A stretch of DNA of 64,000 bases, taken from contig OUQQ01000010.1 of assembly GCA_900404475.1 (NCBI GenBank), positions 26,347 through 90,346 on the forward strand, written 5' to 3'. The notes under the pieces were generated by a model. That model worked only from the letters and a program-made list of their open reading frames with translations. It searched no databases and was not told where the DNA came from. Of the stretch, positions 39,693-50,519 are shown in pieces. The translations under genes and the position numbers were made by a program. The stretch comes from Spongospora subterranea. Its lineage: Eukaryota > Endomyxa > Phytomyxea > Plasmodiophorida > Plasmodiophoridae. Within the stretch, counting starts at the first letter, position 1, and the number at the start of each line of letters is the position of its first letter.

Positions 39693-40948
39693 TTAAGCTT
39701 CCTTCCTGCCTTTCTTAGCTTGATATTTGGAGTAGATGTTTAGTCCGAGGCCCGCGAAGACACCAGTAACGCCGACCCATTGCATTGCGTTGATGGCGTT
39801 CCCGAACCAGAGAACAGAAAACATTATGGTGAAGAATTTACGAGTGGTGGTAATAGTCTGAGCACAAATTATTCAACTGAAGAGGAAACTCGAACGTCCA
39901 CATTGCGGTTTACCGTTAAAATTAAAGAATCAAAACGAAACATAGTGAGAAAGATGACGTTTTGACCCAAAGCACTAAATATACAAAACTCGCCGATATC
40001 CCGCAGGACCATGGGGTATTTCTGAACGAAACTCAACGCCTCCCCAAACGTTCCTAAAGCGAGTTAAAAAAAGCCTGCGTAATTGTTGAGAGCCGTACCT
40101 TGAAAAATCATTATTCCCAGGCAGATAGGAATAGCGTAGACATTTGTTCCAAACATCATGCCATGCACCGATGGTCGGTGATTCGAGATAACTCGCTCCT
40201 AGAAAAGAGATCGTTCTGAAATCAACATCAATATCTCGCTTCGATTCCTTACTTGAAGTGGTCCAGTAAACCCGTCCAAAAACAGAGAAATCAACAATAA
40301 TGCGACACCTTCTATACGTTGAACTGCATCACGCTTATCACTGGACCCTTGAAATCCCATAAAAATTGAAATGCCGAGAGATATGAGAAGTACTTGGATA
40401 TATTCCCGTTTACGGTACCGTTTCTTGTTGATAAACACGCCCTGAATGACAATACAGTGAGAGAGCGCCAGGGGTCGTTATCAACCCAAGATATTACCAT
40501 CAACATGACGGGGATCATTTTACAGGATTTGCCCAGGACCTGAGTTGGATAGTTTACAAACCTGAGCGCCATATTACTGGAAAGCATGGCGCCGATGTAA
40601 GCTGATGAAATCATCAGATAATCTCTAATGAAAAAACAGATCAGATTTGTCGCTAAATGAATGCAACCCAAATTCGAACACTAACTTGATCGGAACAGAA
40701 GATGAAAGATTAGAGCTATTTGTCCGAGCAAACACCACTTTTAGAATACCGGCAACTAATGCATTACAGAAGCATTGGCAGAATACGAGAAAGACAGTGA
40801 AGGTATATCGCTCATTGTCTGGGCCATGCGAGGTTCTATACAGTCTTTCCTGAACGATGGCGAACGACAGAAAGCAGAGGTAGATGGCCGACGAGCATCC
40901 GAGGAGATGCAATATATCTTGTGTATGGGAATAGGTCTTACGGGCCAT
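39693..40948 (-). CDS. ER nucleotide-sugar/ATP transporter, SLC35B1/HUT1-like
   Basis: This is a ten-helix drug/metabolite-transporter-fold protein of the SLC35B group. Key pieces are [20 protein letters not shown] (about 40875), [20 protein letters not shown] (about 40610) with [20 protein letters not shown] (about 40560), which is the family signature, then [20 protein letters not shown] (about 40430), [15 protein letters not shown] (about 40290), [20 protein letters not shown] (about 40010), and an end of [20 protein letters not shown] followed by AKKGRKEA. The C-terminal RKEA resembles a dilysine ER-retrieval signal. Family members import UDP-galactose or exchange ATP/ADP in the ER membrane, supplying luminal glycosylation and folding. 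Exons are joined by introns of about 50-60 bp. Confidence 0.88.
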
Positions 40949-41458
40949 CCTCTATCTACAGAGAACAGACTGGGAAAGTAATGGGCTCCGCCATCAAACC
41001 TCATCTCTGGCGGTAACAGCAGGCGGACGGGCCGGGCGCCCGGACTGACTGACTGACTGTGTGTGGCCAGTGGGTCACTATACGCTACGGCCCACTCCTG
41101 ACTGTGACCCTTTCCCTTTCAGCGCGGCCACAGCCCATCACGTGCAACAGTGACGACGATGGAGCAACTCCGGAACGAGAGAAGTTGAGAAACACGTGAG
41201 AAGAAACAACACTCCCTCATAGATAATGCAGCCAAACCAGGAGCTGATCCAGAATTATTTTGTTCTAATTTTATACATACTGTACCATTGCGAAAACCAA
41301 AGAGTACTGCAATTGCTTGACAGATTCGAGTAGAAACCCATCTTCTTTGTCGAGCCCGTTCACATCCCTGTTCCCGACCTAACAAATTTTCTGAATTCGT
41401 TGCAGATCAATGTTTGTGTTCAAGGCTGATGAATCTGAATGAGGAGTTCATGATGTAT

Positions 41459-42023
41459 TTAGATCTTTTTGGTGGCCCGAGTGTTTTCAGCCTCGAACGG
41501 TGCTTCACGGTCGTCAGTAATACCTGCTTGGGACATAAGGTCTCCAATTGATCGTTCGAGATCGTCAATTCTGCCACCCATGTCGTCAACTATCAGCACA
41601 TGGCAACATTAGGGCACAGTATTCAGCATCAATAAAAAAAGCGAAATAAAATCGTGAAAACTGGCCCGAAAACATGATCAGCAAAAAACAAGTATTTCTG
41701 ACTTCTTGAGACAATAGTATCGGTCATCTGCTGGAACCTCGATTGCTATAGTAGAGGATGTGAGAGCCGATTGGCCACATTTTGTTCTGTATGGCTTACC
41801 ATCTGCTCCAAAAGATCTTGAACCTATCAAAGTTGCGCAATGTTAATTAATCGATGGGTTCGCGAAAACGTGAACGTACGAAGACGGTGAGATTGTCATC
41901 TTCTTCGGGGATTGCCGGCTCCTTCAGCGGTCTGGACGCAGCAGTCTGGGAATTAGTCTTACTCTAACAAGCAGAATATATCAGGGTTGTTTTGTCCTAC
42001 AATTGCTATACAGATATTACCAT
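41459..42023 (-). CDS. HSBP1: Heat shock factor binding protein 1 (HSBP1)
   Basis: This small coiled-coil protein binds the trimerisation domain of HSF1 and, in animals, is also linked to WASH complex assembly. Spliced by hand it is about 94 aa: an N-terminal region SKTNSQTAASRPLKEPAIPE, then VFVQDLLEQM, QSRFQQMTDTIVSRIDDMGG, RIDDLERSIGDLMSQAG, and a C-terminus ending TRATKKI. The heptad core matches human HSBP1 almost residue for residue. Four introns are needed. The first follows immediately after the ATG at 42021-42023, so coding exon 1 is a single codon. Another splits LLEQM from QSRFQQM, and another splits VSR from IDDM. The fit to the family at every junction makes the splicing credible. 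Confidence 0.93.
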
Positions 42024-42205
42024 CGTGCGGTATTGTGAATGTCAGATGGCAAATTATCCCGGTCCTTCAAGGCTGCTCTCGTGCTGGTCAATGTGATGCG
42101 CCACTGTTGTCGACTGGGATACATACACTTGACTGAACAAGCGATTACACTGACACTCCGGCAGTTTTTCGCCAAACACAATTTCTGTGTGTGTGACCCC
42201 AATTC

Positions 42206-42414
42206 GGGTAGGGTATGTAGAGCATTGTTTCAGGTACAAGGTGTCCAGAGAGAGATGGGATAAAGGCAATGAAAGAAATAACAAACTCAGCAATGATGAA
42301 AAAAACAATCGTCAACCACTAAGTTTGATATTGCTTTTATCCCATCTACAGTAGCATCTCTCTGGACATACTACGTTGTGTTAACCAAAACAATGCTCTA
42401 CCCTACCCTAATTA
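42206..42414. repeat. MITE-like hairpin (inverted repeat)
   Basis: The left arm, about 42206-42272, contains GTAGAGCATTGTTT, TGTCCAGAGAGA and GATGGGATAAA. The right arm, about 42328-42412, is its reverse complement with small indels. Arms are 65-85 bp and the spacer about 55 bp. The outer ends carry GGGTAGGGTA-type sequence. No coding capacity was seen, which fits a miniature inverted-repeat transposable element. Confidence 0.65.
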
Positions 42415-42429
42415 CCCTACCTGCCGATC

Positions 42430-42780
42430 AGTCCATCCAACGTCTTCTTGAACTGTTTACATCGTTGCAAAAGTTACGCCCAGACGTAGTGCTTCCGACT
42501 CGGAAGGAGTTACATAGCTAACAAGTTAACTGAAACAATCATGAGACACAAAACTCAACAACTGATTGAGTTTGTTATTGTTTTTTCTTTCAACTTCTTT
42601 GAGTGCATTTGCAATTTCGCCGGGGAGTTTGATGTGTTCTAACTAAAACAATGATGAGACACCATCTTCAACCATTTTCTGAGTTTGTTATTACTGTTCA
42701 TTGCATTCAGCCCATTTACAGCATCTCCATGGACTGTTTACATTGTTGTAACTAGAACGGCGCAAGGAGACGTCATGGCA
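42430..42780. repeat. Divergent tandem repeat, unit about 110 bp
   Basis: Similar blocks recur: TAACTGAAACAATCATGAGACA (in part) at about 42529 and TAACTAAAACAATGATGAGACA (in part) at about 42641, each followed some 30 bp later by GAGTTTGTTATT. The phrases GAACTGTTTACATCGTTG (about 42449) and GACTGTTTACATTGTTG (about 42732) show a further partial copy. Copies are 75-85% alike by eye. Confidence 0.5.
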
Positions 42781-43637
42781 GGTGTGAGCGGCGCTCGTTG
42801 GATTTCATGTCCGTCCTCAGGTTTGGTTCTGGCCGCCAAGTGTTTAGTTGTGCATTCCTTCGAGGAAAAAAGTTGACGATCGAAAGCAGCCTGAAGTCAC
42901 ACATTCCAACCGCATTGGCTACATGCACTAGCAACTGATCAATGCTCCCGACTTTCGCCAATGATTTCATCATACTCCGCCTCCGATCATCTCCACTAGG
43001 TATTCACGAGGAACTGTAAACGGAGATGATCGACGCCGCGTATCAAACCAGTTGCGAAAAATCGGAATTATCGACATATGCGTCAGAATCATTGGGCTCA
43101 GGACAATTCTGCTTTCGATCGTCACCTTCCTGCGTTGGCGCAAGTCACAGTTTATCAACACTTGTCAGAAGCCCACTGTAATCTAAAGCTAAAATAAACT
43201 GGTGATTACTGATATTGAGAACAAAAAATGCAAATTCGGTATTTTGTGTTTTGGAGAAACTCCATGTCTCCAGAGTTCTTGGAGCTTAAAGTCGGCTCGC
43301 GTTTCCCCACCAGAAGAGAATACCTCCAACGGTATACGCAAAAAGTTATCGACGAAATCGAATGCGATTCATTTCGATGTGAATCCTAATCCGCTTTCCC
43401 GGCAGTAGAATAGCTCCAAAAGCAAACGCAACGAGCCAACGATGACAATAAATGCGACCGATAATTTCAGATGATTGTGAGTCGTGATCCGTTCCTGCCC
43501 ACCAACCTCCAATCCGATGGCCAATAGTTATCGCTGATATAGGTAATGGCGGTCCATCCCCAGATGACGTCATTGGATATTGCGAGTGAACGCACATTTC
43601 ACTCTTGTCATTACTGTAAAGTGGCGATAACGACGAG
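42781..43637. other. Intergenic stretch upstream of the PGM2-like gene
   Basis: Minus-strand open frames at 43161-42970 and 43574-43346 (the second begins MTSSGDGPPLPISAITIGHR) have no recognised motif. One may be the first exon of a divergent gene, but no continuation was found. Confidence 0.3.
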
Positions 43638-46345
43638 ATGGATCCGGTTGTCGAAGCGGCTCGGCGGGAGTGCAGGCAGTATATAGAATGGGCTCCAGAC
43701 CAATGGTCTAAGCGAGAGGCTCAGTCCATACTTGAGAGCGAAAACGGTAAAGGCCACCCTCAGTATTTTTCTTTTTCGCAGCAAATCCATTCGATCATCT
43801 CTGTTGACAATTCATAAACTCATTGTCAAATTTTATTTTCAAAAGGCACACATCCCCTGATGGTGCCGCGCTTTGGAAGCAGGATCTCGTTCGGAACGGC
43901 CGGGCTACGAGCTGTTATGGGAGGTACATTTTATTATGGAAAGCTTTGCAATACAATCATAACGCACTGGCTGATCGATAGCTGGGACGTCGTCAATTAA
44001 CCCCCTGGTGATCCTCCAAACATGTCAAGGGCTCTGCCGTTATGCTCAGGTATATCATAATTCTACACTCACAGCTACTGTTTAACATCCTTTGTCGTAC
44101 TTAGACCGTGTTTCCGGACTTCAACACGAAGGGAGTCTTGATAGGATTCGATGGGCGACATCATTCACAGGTATAGGATATACCTGTTTTGGCGCTCATT
44201 TCTAAATTTTTTTCTCCGGAAGGAATTCGCCGAATTGTCTGCAGCATTGTTCATCAAACAGGGCGTGAAAGTTTTTTTGATGCAGAACATGATTCCAACT
44301 CCATTTGTCCCTTTTGGTTTGCTTCATGGTTAAATTCGAAAGCTTTGACAGATCGTATTTTGTGCAGGGGTTTCTGTGCTTAATGCTGCTGTTGGCATAA
44401 TGATTACAGCCTCACATAATCCGAAGCAGGACAACGGTTTTAAGCTTTACTGGTGTAATGGTGCTCAGGTTAATTTTCGATGGTGTGTTCTGGTCTTTTC
44501 GTGACTCATTTGCTTCAGATTATTCCTCCTACCGATGCAAAAGTTGCTACGTCCATAATGCAAAATTTGTCTCCATGGTATTCATCGAGCGATATGTGTC
44601 TTGAACGTAGTAAATGTATGATATGGCCACAAACAATCGCGGCAAACCAAAAAACTTATTCGCTCCATGTAGTGCAAGATCCAACTGTCATGCTTTGGAA
44701 CGATTATTTCAAGAGAATCTCTCAACCTCCATATTTCTACCATACCCTTAATTCCCGAGAAACCCAATTAAGGTGAGTTGTTCAACTACCGTGAAATCAT
44801 CGTTAAATCAACTGTAGGATTACTTACACTGCAATGCATGGTGTTGGACTCAAAGCCGCAGTAGCTGCCTTCCAATCTATGCAATTAAACCCATTCAACC
44901 AGGTTGTCCACACATTATGACTTGCACAATGCATCTCATTGCTTCTGGAAAGGTCGAAGAGCAATGTCACCCTGATCCAGACTTTCCCACAGTACGGAAT
45001 ATGCCCATCTGCCGCTATTTAGTGATTGAGTCGCAGGTTGAATATCCAAACCCAGAAGAGGGAGCGGGCGCGTTGCAGCTCTCGTTTGATTGTGCTGCCA
45101 GAACTAAATCCACCTTAATTCTTGCCAATGATCCGGATGCGGATAGATTGGCAGTCGCTGAATTACAGTTTGGTAGTTTGTTTTTAATCATGATCCATCT
45201 GACATACATCCAGGCCCAATGGTCAGTGGAGAATTTTTTCAGGCAATGAAATTGCCGCTCTTTTCGCGGATTATATATGGGTTCGTTTGTGCTAACTGGT
45301 CGCTTACACATGTCAGTTAACGTGATTGTGAATCCGCCTATAGGCCCGATTTACGGAAAATTATCCCAATTGTGACAAATCTAAAGCGTTTATGTGCGCC
45401 AGTTGTGTTTCCAGCAAATTTCTAGCCGCTATGGCTCGGGTTGAAGGATTTGCGTTCAGGGTTGATTCTCATCTGATTTTATATTGTCAATGCGTGTAAC
45501 TGGTAATTATAGGACACCTTAACGGGTTTCAAATGGATAGGCAACACTATTATCGACATGGAGCAAAAGGGAATGCATTTCTTATTCGGCTATGAGGTCG
45601 AAATCGGGTTTTTAGCTGGCAACATGAGCTATGACAAGGTAGTTTCAACGTGTAATCAACAATTCATTACGGTCTCAACTGCAGTTTAGGACGGAATCAG
45701 AATGTGTGCTCTTTTTGCGCAGCTTGCCAATTTTCATAGTCGAAATTCAATCAGCTGCAGCCAGCGATTATCATATCTTTATGATAAGTACGATAATCAC
45801 TTACCATCAGCATCAAATCGTTGAATAATAGCGTAAAAGGTATGGACACTTCTCTACGGCAGCCAGCTATTTTTTTTGTCAATCACGGGCAACGATGGAC
45901 CTCATTTTCAAACGGCTTCGATCTGCAAATCAGGTACCGGTTTCATTATACAATTGCGAAGTCATCTGATCGCGACCAGTTTGGGCCGTTTGGATCATCC
46001 GAGTTTCCAATCAGTTCCATTCGGGACGTTACTCTTGGAACCGATACGTCAGAGCCTGATGGCGAGTCGGTTTTGCCAATGATGCCAAACGACCAGGTTG
46101 GTTGTTGATCTTTTCAGTTTCCTTTGCTAAACATTCTCTAGATGATTACCTACAGGATGGAAAACAAATCGCTGATCACCTTGCGCAACTCTGGAACAGA
46201 GCCGAAGTTGAAATACTATATTGAATGCTCAGATCGATCGAAGGCTCAAGCTGACAAGGTCTTGAAGACCATGACCGAATTAGTGATCAAAGAGCTGTTG
46301 CAGCCGGAAATAAATGGTCTAAAGGGGCCAAGCACCCAGAAATAA
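43638..46345 (+). CDS. Phosphoglucomutase-2/phosphopentomutase-like (alpha-D-phosphohexomutase)
   Basis: This encodes a cytosolic alpha-D-phosphohexomutase that moves phosphate between C1 and C6 (or C5) of hexose or pentose phosphates. The ATG at 43638 gives [20 protein letters not shown]. Domain 1 has [12 protein letters not shown] (about 43890) and the catalytic phosphoserine loop [16 protein letters not shown] (about 44403), in which Ser is the phosphorylated residue. Domain 2 has [16 protein letters not shown] (about 44825); the metal-binding loop is [12 protein letters not shown] (about 45127) in place of the DGDADR of PGM1. Domain 3 has [20 protein letters not shown] around an intron (about 45620-45740), and domain 4 the phosphate-binding [14 protein letters not shown] (about 46185). 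The TASHNP and RNSGTEPK forms place it with PGM2/PGM2L1. It has many short introns and lies tail-to-tail with the DSN1-like gene. Confidence 0.92.
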
Positions 46346-46505
46346 GATAAAAAATCATGTCCAAGCTCTATTAAATGACTCAGATTGGATAAGTGTAGAT
46401 GTCCCGTCAAACACGTGCAATAAATTAAAAACGAGTCTCGTTCGGTAACGCACATTGTAACAATGTTGCCAAGAGGCATGGTTAATATATCTGACATTTC
46501 CAATA

Positions 46506-47800
46506 TTAAGCTGGGTTGGAGTTGACTACATTCAGAATTAATGATTTCGGTTCCGAGTTTTTCTGGAACGGGTGTAACGCTTGATTTGAGATTGTCTGCG
46601 CTATCCGAAACTGGTTCTGGTGAGCACGGGAAAATACGTCGGATGCAACTTGAGCTGCCCTGTAAATCGCATCCGCTTTTACGGATAGTGCAACGAAATT
46701 TTGACATGTCGCCTCCTAAACTATATAAGTTCATAGTAGAAAATATTGAACACAAACAAACCAGATGATTCGTTGATTGTAAAGCAGTGCTTAGATTTTG
46801 ATTCGTAAAATATGTGTCCATATCCAAATCATCACAAATATGCTCAACTGCTGGAGGGCGCATTTTCAAGCTATCCCAAGCGTCGAGTTCTGCCATGGTG
46901 GCTTCAATGACACCATTCCATGTGGTTTCTCGTTCCCGTAAAGCTTCGTTCATAGGGTTTGGAAGAATCTATAATTAAAATTATGAACATAATTCAATAA
47001 AGGTAAATAGACAGACAGAACCTTAGGCTTCTTCAAAGCTCCAACTTCATCAAGTTGTTTGAGAATGCGCTCATTTGTTTTTGAAAGAAATGTTTTGCAC
47101 ACTGCCTCGATCCGATCTTGGATATATTTGAACTCCTCGGCACCGTAAACAGAAGCACATTCACTTGTTTCAAACGCGACAAGTTGCTTCAAAAAATGAA
47201 TTAAAGTTGATTCAGCAGGTCCATCCTCGTCAGTTAGGAGAGGCGCCCAATGTGACGTGTCAGGATACGACGGTGGAGTTACGAAAACCTAAAATACAAT
47301 TAAACGACTTCGAAACAAAAGTCATCATAAAAAAACGAACTTCGGCTGGTGTTGGGCTCTTAATCTTAGTTGGCAAAACTTTATCTTTCACACTTCTTGA
47401 CAATTTTTTCCGAGGTTTCTTCAATGCGAAAATTGAATACGATTAGATTTACACAAGTAACATTTTTCCGACCTGGTCTTGTGTCCTTGGCCGATCTTCG
47501 TTCGGAGCAAGGCCTATGTCGGCCTGAAAATATCGTACCACTCTAAGAATAACGATCAAAACGGAAACCAAAACGTACAGGCCGAATGATGGTTTCACGC
47601 CTGCGATATTGGAACCCGTCTCCAGTTGTATGAACAGACATGGCCGCCGCGCTCACCCTGCGCTGTCGCCTACGAAAGAATTAAAACGCGAAAAAAAAAA
47701 CATATTTGTAATGCAAATACTTCTTTCTTCTTGGCTGACTGGATCCGTCTTCAGGAGAATCATCATTTGAGGTACTTCCAGGAGTATCAAAATAGTTCCT
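46506..47800 (-). CDS. Kinetochore MIS12-complex subunit DSN1/Mis13-like
   Basis: DSN1 links the inner kinetochore to NDC80. Spliced pieces in order are: NYFDTPGSTSNDDSPEDGSS (about 47790), then a basic stretch QPRRKKRQRRVSAAAM with an RRVS site like Aurora B targets, QYRRRETIIRP, ADIGLAPNEDRPRTQD, PRKKLSRSVKDKVLPTKI (about 47410), HFLKQLVAFETSECASVYG (about 47195), DRIEAVCKTFLSKTNERIL, the family-like KPKVLILPNPMNEALRERET (spanning the intron at about 47020-46970), TMAELDAWDSLKMRPP and, after an intron at 46761-46716, EATCQNFVALSVKADAIYRA to a stop at 46506. The ILPNPxN...E...LxxWxxL layout is what I recall for Mis13/DSN1. The N-terminal exon is not resolved. Confidence 0.6.
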
Positions 47801-49220
47801 GACGATATTGTATCAACATTTGAAACGCGAATGCGCCATAATTGTAAAATAAAAAATACATTGGGCGGCAGTATTAATTCGTGCCAAAAAACATGAATTT
47901 ATGCTGTCAAAATGAGTACTGACTTTTTCCTTGGATCCAGGTTTGGCATTATATGTCAGGGACAATGGACCCTGAACGCCCAGCTCCTATCGAAGTGGTT
48001 TATTCGCCGGGTACCGGCTAGATGATCTGGTTCTGTCCGGGATTTGCCCTATCCTGATTGTCCAGCGGCAATCTCCACCGTTATCGATCCACCACTGACC
48101 TGCGTCCCCCTTATTATCTCTTCTTGTCCGACAGCGGTAACTTCACTTGACACATAGGTCACACTGATCACGTGTGTACACTCAGGTCGACAGGGCGAGG
48201 CCGCGCCAGGAAACAGCACAAGCAAAAATTGGCGCCATTTTACCAACACCCCATCCGCAGCAAATGAAGTACCAAAGGGGTTCATGAAGTCAACGATTTA
48301 CAACGATCGTCAATCCCAAGCCAGTGACCGTAGGATTGCTCAGGTCAGTTCAGCAGACGCTAATCGATAAACACGAGGCACATCTCGCTTATTGGAGATC
48401 TGACATCACACTACGATGAAGGCTTGAGTTAAGGATTTTTGATTCTAAATGAAGTAATTATCCAACACCAGGCACCCCGCGGCGCCGTCCTGATCTACTT
48501 GCCGACTTCGATTCGCATTGTGTGATCAAAGTTAGTATCTATCTATTCCAATCGATTACCTACTTTTACATGCGTAAGATGAAGACCTTCGCGAGTTATC
48601 CTTTATCCGCATCAGGAATCAAGGGCGGGGCCTTGAGCTCGAACCAACGCTGCACTAATCTATTTCAGTGGCCACACTTGAGTCGTTCATCATGATCAAC
48701 AGGACTGTGAATTGTGCCCGTTCGTTTTTCATCACAAACGTAGTTTTGGACACGCTTCTGTTGAATCCACAATCGTTAGCAGATGCAAGTTTATCTCACA
48801 AGTGAAGTCAGGATCAAGTCCATGTTTGAATATGTCATACTTCGAAGGGCAATCTTGAAAAATTAACAATATGGACGAAGTCTCTTTTCACTCGTGTCGA
48901 ACTTAATTGACCTGAATCACAGACTTCACGGTATGCAGATTCACATATCTAGAAAAGAAGATGAGGCGTGACAGGGCCGTTTCCCGAAATATTTTTCTGC
49001 TCATCATTGTTTTAGAACACCGCGCTACTCGTCAGAAAAAAACGTCCAACAAAATCGTTGAAAGCGATTATCGACCATCCATTTGCATAATGCTGATCGA
49101 CCACATTCCAAACTTAATGTTTACACAGTTCACCTATAAAGTGCGTACAGCTACCGTATCATACCCTGTATTGTATAATTTTCACCGGGTAAAGCTTATG
49201 CGAAACCTGTCGTATTGCAA
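47801..49220. other. Intergenic accessory stretch
   Basis: Only short open frames occur here, such as a minus-strand frame at 48285-48049 with a hydrophobic segment and two cysteines. No family was recognised. It lies next to transposon remains and may be decayed repeat DNA. Confidence 0.35.
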
Positions 49221-49225
49221 AGCTG

Positions 49226-49390
49226 TTGGGTAATTTGGGAATACACTCTGTAATCCGGACCAACTTGTCCCACGATCATATGTTGGAAGCAATCGCCGAT
49301 CAAGAGCTATGGATATGGCATGCGTTTTGTAAATTGCCAGGGTCCAATAACAATATTCGTTTTTGTTTCCAAATTTCATGGATAGATTCG
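49226..49390 (+). mobile_element. PIF/Harbinger transposase fragment, plus orientation
   Basis: The plus strand encodes LEAIADQELWIWHAFCKLPG followed by SNNNIRFCF. This matches the catalytic-core pattern LEAVAxxxLWIWHAFFGxPGSNNDINVL of plant-type Harbinger nucleases. The fragment is an isolated scrap facing a larger minus-strand piece that carries the same motif, so the two form an inverted pair. No terminal repeats were identified. Confidence 0.75.
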
Positions 49391-49419
49391 CGCCTAGAGT
49401 TTTTAGTGAATGCCCATCA

Positions 49420-50240
49420 TTATAACATAATGAAGTTCTGGAAGTCGAATTCGATCTTGGCTTTCCAATAAAACGCATGCCATATCCATGACTCCTGATC
49501 GGGGGCTGCTTCTAATATGAGCGTGGGTTTTTTGAGCGACCTTTTAACTCCAGCCCAAGCTTTGGGACAGTTTTGCCATTTCCAGTGGGTGCAATCTACG
49601 GCTCCCATCATTCCCACGATCCGATTCAGAATTATTTTGCACATCTTCCATAGACGGCGACCTCAGGTTTTCGTCACCAACTATTTTGAAACTATGGCGC
49701 TGGTTAACCGTCCTAGACGCTCAAAACTCTGCAGAGGAACCGTACGCCATTATCCGCAACGCGGATATCACTTTTTCATACGAAGGAGACTTAAACCACC
49801 AGTAAAATCACGTCGTCGTGCGAGATAGTGGTTCGTTTTGAGAACCGAATCATGAATCTTTTGGCACAGCTGCCGACTCATCCTATGATTGCGCCGAAAA
49901 ACTTGCCCATTATAAATTGGATTTTGTACAAAATAGTCGTTCATCGGCGGAATATGGCCTGATCGATGGCGATAGATGTTGGATGCTCTTCCAGTTTAAG
50001 AACCACCTGCGGCGCGATTGTCAGCGTCTTCCTCAGCCTCTAAAATGTTCCCATGGGGCGATTAGCACAATAAACTCCTCAACGCCGTCGTCGAAATGCA
50101 TTACCACCGCTGAAAAATTAATTATGTTTGCTCGCATACATTTCCCACAAAAGCGTCACGAAGCGAACACGAGAACGACTACTACCCCAGTCGACGGTAC
50201 AGTGTTTGTTGAAAGACAGTCAGCAAACAGTTTTCATGAA
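49420..50240 (-). mobile_element. Decayed PIF/Harbinger transposase, minus orientation
   Basis: The minus strand carries, with frame breaks, RIMAYGSSAEF (about 49755), ENLRSPSMEDVQ (about 49665), the DDE-core block GMMGAVDCTHWKWQNCPKAW (about 49610), KKPTLILEAAPDQESWIWHA (about 49535) and then loss of similarity. A further block around 50130-50060 (MHFDDGVEEFIVLIAPWEHF) looks like the N-terminal part. The first catalytic Asp (VDC) is present. Stops and frameshifts between blocks show that the element is dead. It abuts the plus-strand copy of the WIWHAF segment at 49226-49390. Confidence 0.8.
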
Positions 50241-50519
50241 CTTTATAGATAACCATGATTTCCGAATTATTGTCTAACGACAGCGGGGCCAGCATTTCGT
50301 TTTTTTCGTGCGAACAACCTTTTCAACAAAATAACCCCAATGACGCTTGCTAATACCAACATTCCCAGTGAACAGACAATATACTTCATCCGAATACTCC
50401 AGGAACATAGCTTGGAAATTCCATGGATTGAAGACTGCAGGATCATACCGAATACTGTGTTAGTCAAAAGAGCAATTCCTCGAAGAGATTCTGATAAACA
50501 ATGAATTAATTAGCCCTGA

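Noticed and set aside
46246..46505. Extension of the DSN1-like gene through the open frame to 46246
   Set aside because: That frame overlaps the PGM2 last exon. Splicing at 46761/46716 instead gives a helical C-terminus stopping at 46506, which fits the family better.
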